DNA of 64,000 nucleotides from Pseudomonas oryzicola (GTDB lineage Bacteria > Pseudomonadota > Gammaproteobacteria > Pseudomonadales > Pseudomonadaceae). A program made the position numbers and the translations under genes. This document shows, piece by piece, positions 62,254 through 64,000 of this stretch. A model generated the notes under the pieces. It did no database searches, was not told the DNA's origin, and saw nothing but the letters and a program-made list of their open reading frames with translations. The first letter of the stretch is position 1. The number at the start of each line of letters is the position of its first letter. The DNA is taken from NCBI RefSeq assembly GCF_014269185.2, contig NZ_JABWRZ020000001.1:1761001-1825000 (forward strand). The letters run 5' to 3'.

Positions 62254-62426
62254 GTTTTGCCACTTTCGGTGACTTTCTCGCCATGGGCCACCATGGCCTG
62301 TACGTGTGGACGGCCTATGGCATCTGCCTGGCAGTGCTGGCGCTGAATGTTGCTGCACCCGTGCTGGCCCGCCGTCGCTACCTGCAAGATGAGGCGCGCC
62401 GTTTGCGCCGGGAGAACAACCAGTGA
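62250..62426 (+). CDS. ccmD: Heme exporter small subunit CcmD
   Basis: 58 aa. Single membrane helix ([24 protein letters not shown]) followed by a basic tail ([16 protein letters not shown]). Stabilises the CcmABC-CcmE complex and is typical in size and charge. Overlaps ccmC and ccmE by four bases at each end. Confidence 0.93.
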   Translation: MSFATFGDFLAMGHHGLYVWTAYGICLAVLALNVAAPVLARRRYLQDEARRLRRENNQ

Positions 62427-62878
62427 ATCCGCAGCGCAAGAAACGCCTGTTGCTCATCGTCGGCCTGCTGGTCGGCGTCGGGGTTGCCGTCGGCTTTGCC
62501 CTGAGCGCATTGCAGCAGAACATCAACCTGTTCTATACCCCGACCCAGATCGCCAACGGCGAGGCACCGCTGGACACGCGCATTCGCGCTGGCGGCATGG
62601 TCGAGAAGGGCTCGGTGCAACGTTCCGCCGATTCGCTCGACGTGCGCTTCGTGGTCACCGACTTCAACAAGTCCGTACCGATCACCTACCGCGGCATCCT
62701 GCCGGACCTGTTCCGTGAAGGGCAGGGCATCGTTGCCCTCGGCAAGCTCAACGGCGCCGGCGTGGTGGTCGCCGACGAAGTGCTGGCCAAGCACGACGAG
62801 AAGTACATGCCGCCCGAAGTGACCAAGGCTCTGAAGGAAAGCGGCCAGGCGGCTGGCGGCACGGAGGCCAGGCCATGA
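62423..62878 (+). CDS. ccmE: Periplasmic heme chaperone CcmE
   Basis: 151 aa. Membrane-anchored protein that carries heme bound covalently to a histidine. N-terminal anchor ([22 protein letters not shown]), then a beta-barrel. The heme-binding His124 and Tyr128 lie in [13 protein letters not shown] start at 62423 overlaps ccmD; the stop overlaps ccmF. Confidence 0.96.
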   Translation: MNPQRKKRLLLIVGLLVGVGVAVGFALSALQQNINLFYTPTQIANGEAPLDTRIRAGGMVEKGSVQRSADSLDVRFVVTDFNKSVPITYRGILPDLFREGQGIVALGKLNGAGVVVADEVLAKHDEKYMPPEVTKALKESGQAAGGTEARP

Positions 62879-64000
62879 ACGCGGCGTTGGTGATACCCGA
62901 ACTCGGCCAGTTGGCAATGATCCTGGCGATCTGCTTCGCCGCCGTGCAGGCCACGCTGCCGCTGCTGGGCGCGTGGCGTAACGACAGCCTGTGGATGAGC
63001 CTGGCACGCCCGGCGGCCTGGGGCCAGTTCGCGTTCCTGGCCTTTGCCTTCGCCTGCCTGACCCACGCGTTCATGACCGACAACTTCTCGGTCGCCTACG
63101 TGGCCAGCAACTCCAACAGCGCCTTGCCCTGGTACTACAAGTTCAGCGCCGTCTGGGGCGCCCATGAAGGCTCCTTGTTGCTCTGGGCGCTGATCCTCGG
63201 CGGCTGGACCTTTGCCGTGTCGATCTTCTCGCGCCAGCTGCCCCAGGTGATGCTGGCCCGTGTGCTGGCGGTGATGGGCATGATCAGCGTCGGCTTCCTG
63301 AGCTTCCTGATCGTCACCTCCAACCCGTTCCAGCGCCTGTTGCCGCAGGTACCAACCGATGGCCGCGACCTCAACCCGCTGCTGCAGGACTTTGGCCTGA
63401 TTGTCCACCCGCCGATGCTGTACATGGGCTACGTCGGTTTCTCGGTGGCCTTCGCCTTCGCCATCGCCGCGCTGCTCGGCGGGCGCCTGGACGCCGCCTG
63501 GGCGCGCTGGTCGCGGCCGTGGACCATCGTCGCCTGGGCCTTCCTCGGCGTGGGTATCACTTTGGGCTCGTGGTGGGCCTACTACGAACTGGGCTGGGGT
63601 GGCTGGTGGTTCTGGGACCCGGTCGAGAACGCCTCGTTCATGCCCTGGCTGGTGGGCACCGCGTTGATCCACTCGCTGGCGGTGACGGAAAAGCGCGGGG
63701 TGTTCAAGAGCTGGACCGTGCTGCTGGCAATTGCCGCGTTCTCGCTGAGCCTGCTGGGCACCTTCCTGGTCCGCTCCGGCGTATTGACTTCGGTGCATGC
63801 GTTCGCCGCCGACCCGGCGCGTGGTGTGTTCATCCTGATCTTCCTGCTGTTCGTGGTCGGCGGTTCGCTGACCTTGTTCGCCGTGCGTGCGCCGGTGGTC
63901 AAGAGCCAGGTCGGCTTTGCCCTGTGGTCGCGGGAAACGTTGCTGCTGGCCAACAACCTGATTTTGGTGGTGGCGGCTTCGATGATCCTGCTCGGCACCT
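62875..64000 (+). CDS. ccmF: Cytochrome c heme lyase subunit CcmF, N-terminal part
   Basis: Only the first 375 residues are in the window; the frame is open to base 64000. Multi-pass membrane protein that attaches heme to apocytochrome c. The WWD motif [12 protein letters not shown] begins at 241 and the conserved [14 protein letters not shown] holds His178. ATG at 62875 overlaps the ccmE stop by four bases. ccmG and ccmH are expected just downstream. Confidence 0.95.
   Translation, partial: MNAALVIPELGQLAMILAICFAAVQATLPLLGAWRNDSLWMSLARPAAWGQFAFLAFAFACLTHAFMTDNFSVAYVASNSNSALPWYYKFSAVWGAHEGSLLLWALILGGWTFAVSIFSRQLPQVMLARVLAVMGMISVGFLSFLIVTSNPFQRLLPQVPTDGRDLNPLLQDFGLIVHPPMLYMGYVGFSVAFAFAIAALLGGRLDAAWARWSRPWTIVAWAFLGVGITLGSWWAYYELGWGGWWFWDPVENASFMPWLVGTALIHSLAVTEKRGVFKSWTVLLAIAAFSLSLLGTFLVRSGVLTSVHAFAADPARGVFILIFLLFVVGGSLTLFAVRAPVVKSQVGFALWSRETLLLANNLILVVAASMILLGT

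Noticed and set aside
1..64000. tRNA, rRNA, prophage, integrase or CRISPR array
   Set aside because: Gaps between genes are short and were read through; none shows cloverleaf, array or phage features.

Overview
The window is a stretch of chromosome from a high-GC gamma-proteobacterium, almost certainly a Pseudomonas of the P. putida / P. entomophila type. The reasons are the FleQ/FleSR regulatory genes, the order fliEFGHIJ - hsbA/hsbR/hptB - fliKLMNOPQR-flhB - flhAF-fleN-fliA - cheYZAB-motCD-parC-parP-cheW, the adjoining ccm operon, and REP palindromes with the 'gtgggagcgggttt.acccgcg' core typical of that group. It is nearly one continuous polar-flagellum and chemotaxis supercluster. Almost everything is on the + strand; only three genes at 55.3-60.0 kb are on the - strand.

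Layout. 0-2.4 kb: the end of flgK and flgL (hook-filament junction), closed by a strong terminator. 2.4-16.7 kb: a flagellin-glycosylation island. It holds a four-module glycosyltransferase, a CDP-sugar operon (rfbF, rfbG, an RfbC-like epimerase, a NovU-like C-methyltransferase, a reductase/epimerase, a second methyltransferase, a CmcI-like protein), a second multi-module glycosyltransferase and a lone ketoacyl-ACP synthase III. 16.9-20.6 kb: filament genes fliC, flaG, fliD, fliS, fliT. 20.7-25.0 kb: regulators fleQ, fleS, fleR. 25.1-31.0 kb: basal body and export ATPase genes fliEFGHIJ. 31.1-33.5 kb: hsbA, hsbR, hptB, linking motility to the anti-sigma/HptB switch. 33.6-43.1 kb: fliK, fliL, fliM, fliN, fliO, fliP, fliQ, fliR, flhB, flhA. 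43.1-46.1 kb: flhF, fleN, fliA. 46.2-55.2 kb: cheY, cheZ, cheA, cheB, motC, motD, parC, parP, cheW and a DUF2802 gene. 55.3-60.0 kb, - strand: a second fliK-like gene, a small FlhB-like gene and a large toxin-like gene with a DUF6543-type N-terminus and a TcdA/TcdB-type glycosyltransferase C-terminus. 60.1 kb to the end: ccmA, B, C, D, E and the first part of ccmF (cytochrome c maturation).

Regulation. The hierarchy can be read from promoter sequences. FleQ with RpoN would act at sigma54 -24/-12 sites before fleS, fliE, fliK, fliL and flhA, and possibly before rfbF. FliA would act at a TAAA-N15-GAAGATAA site before fliC and at weaker sites before fliS and hsbA. fleQ lies behind an AT-rich region with a good FleQ-box-like site. 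Two near-identical 201/202-bp nested palindromes sit directly upstream of the fliL and flhA sigma54 promoters.

The points most worth a second look are the toxin-like glycosyltransferase beside the second export-switch genes, four repeated peptide motifs in the CheA linker that resemble the CheY-binding tails of FliM and CheZ, the CDP-linked branched-sugar pathway predicted for flagellin, and the duplicated palindromes. No tRNA, rRNA, insertion sequence, prophage or CRISPR array was seen.
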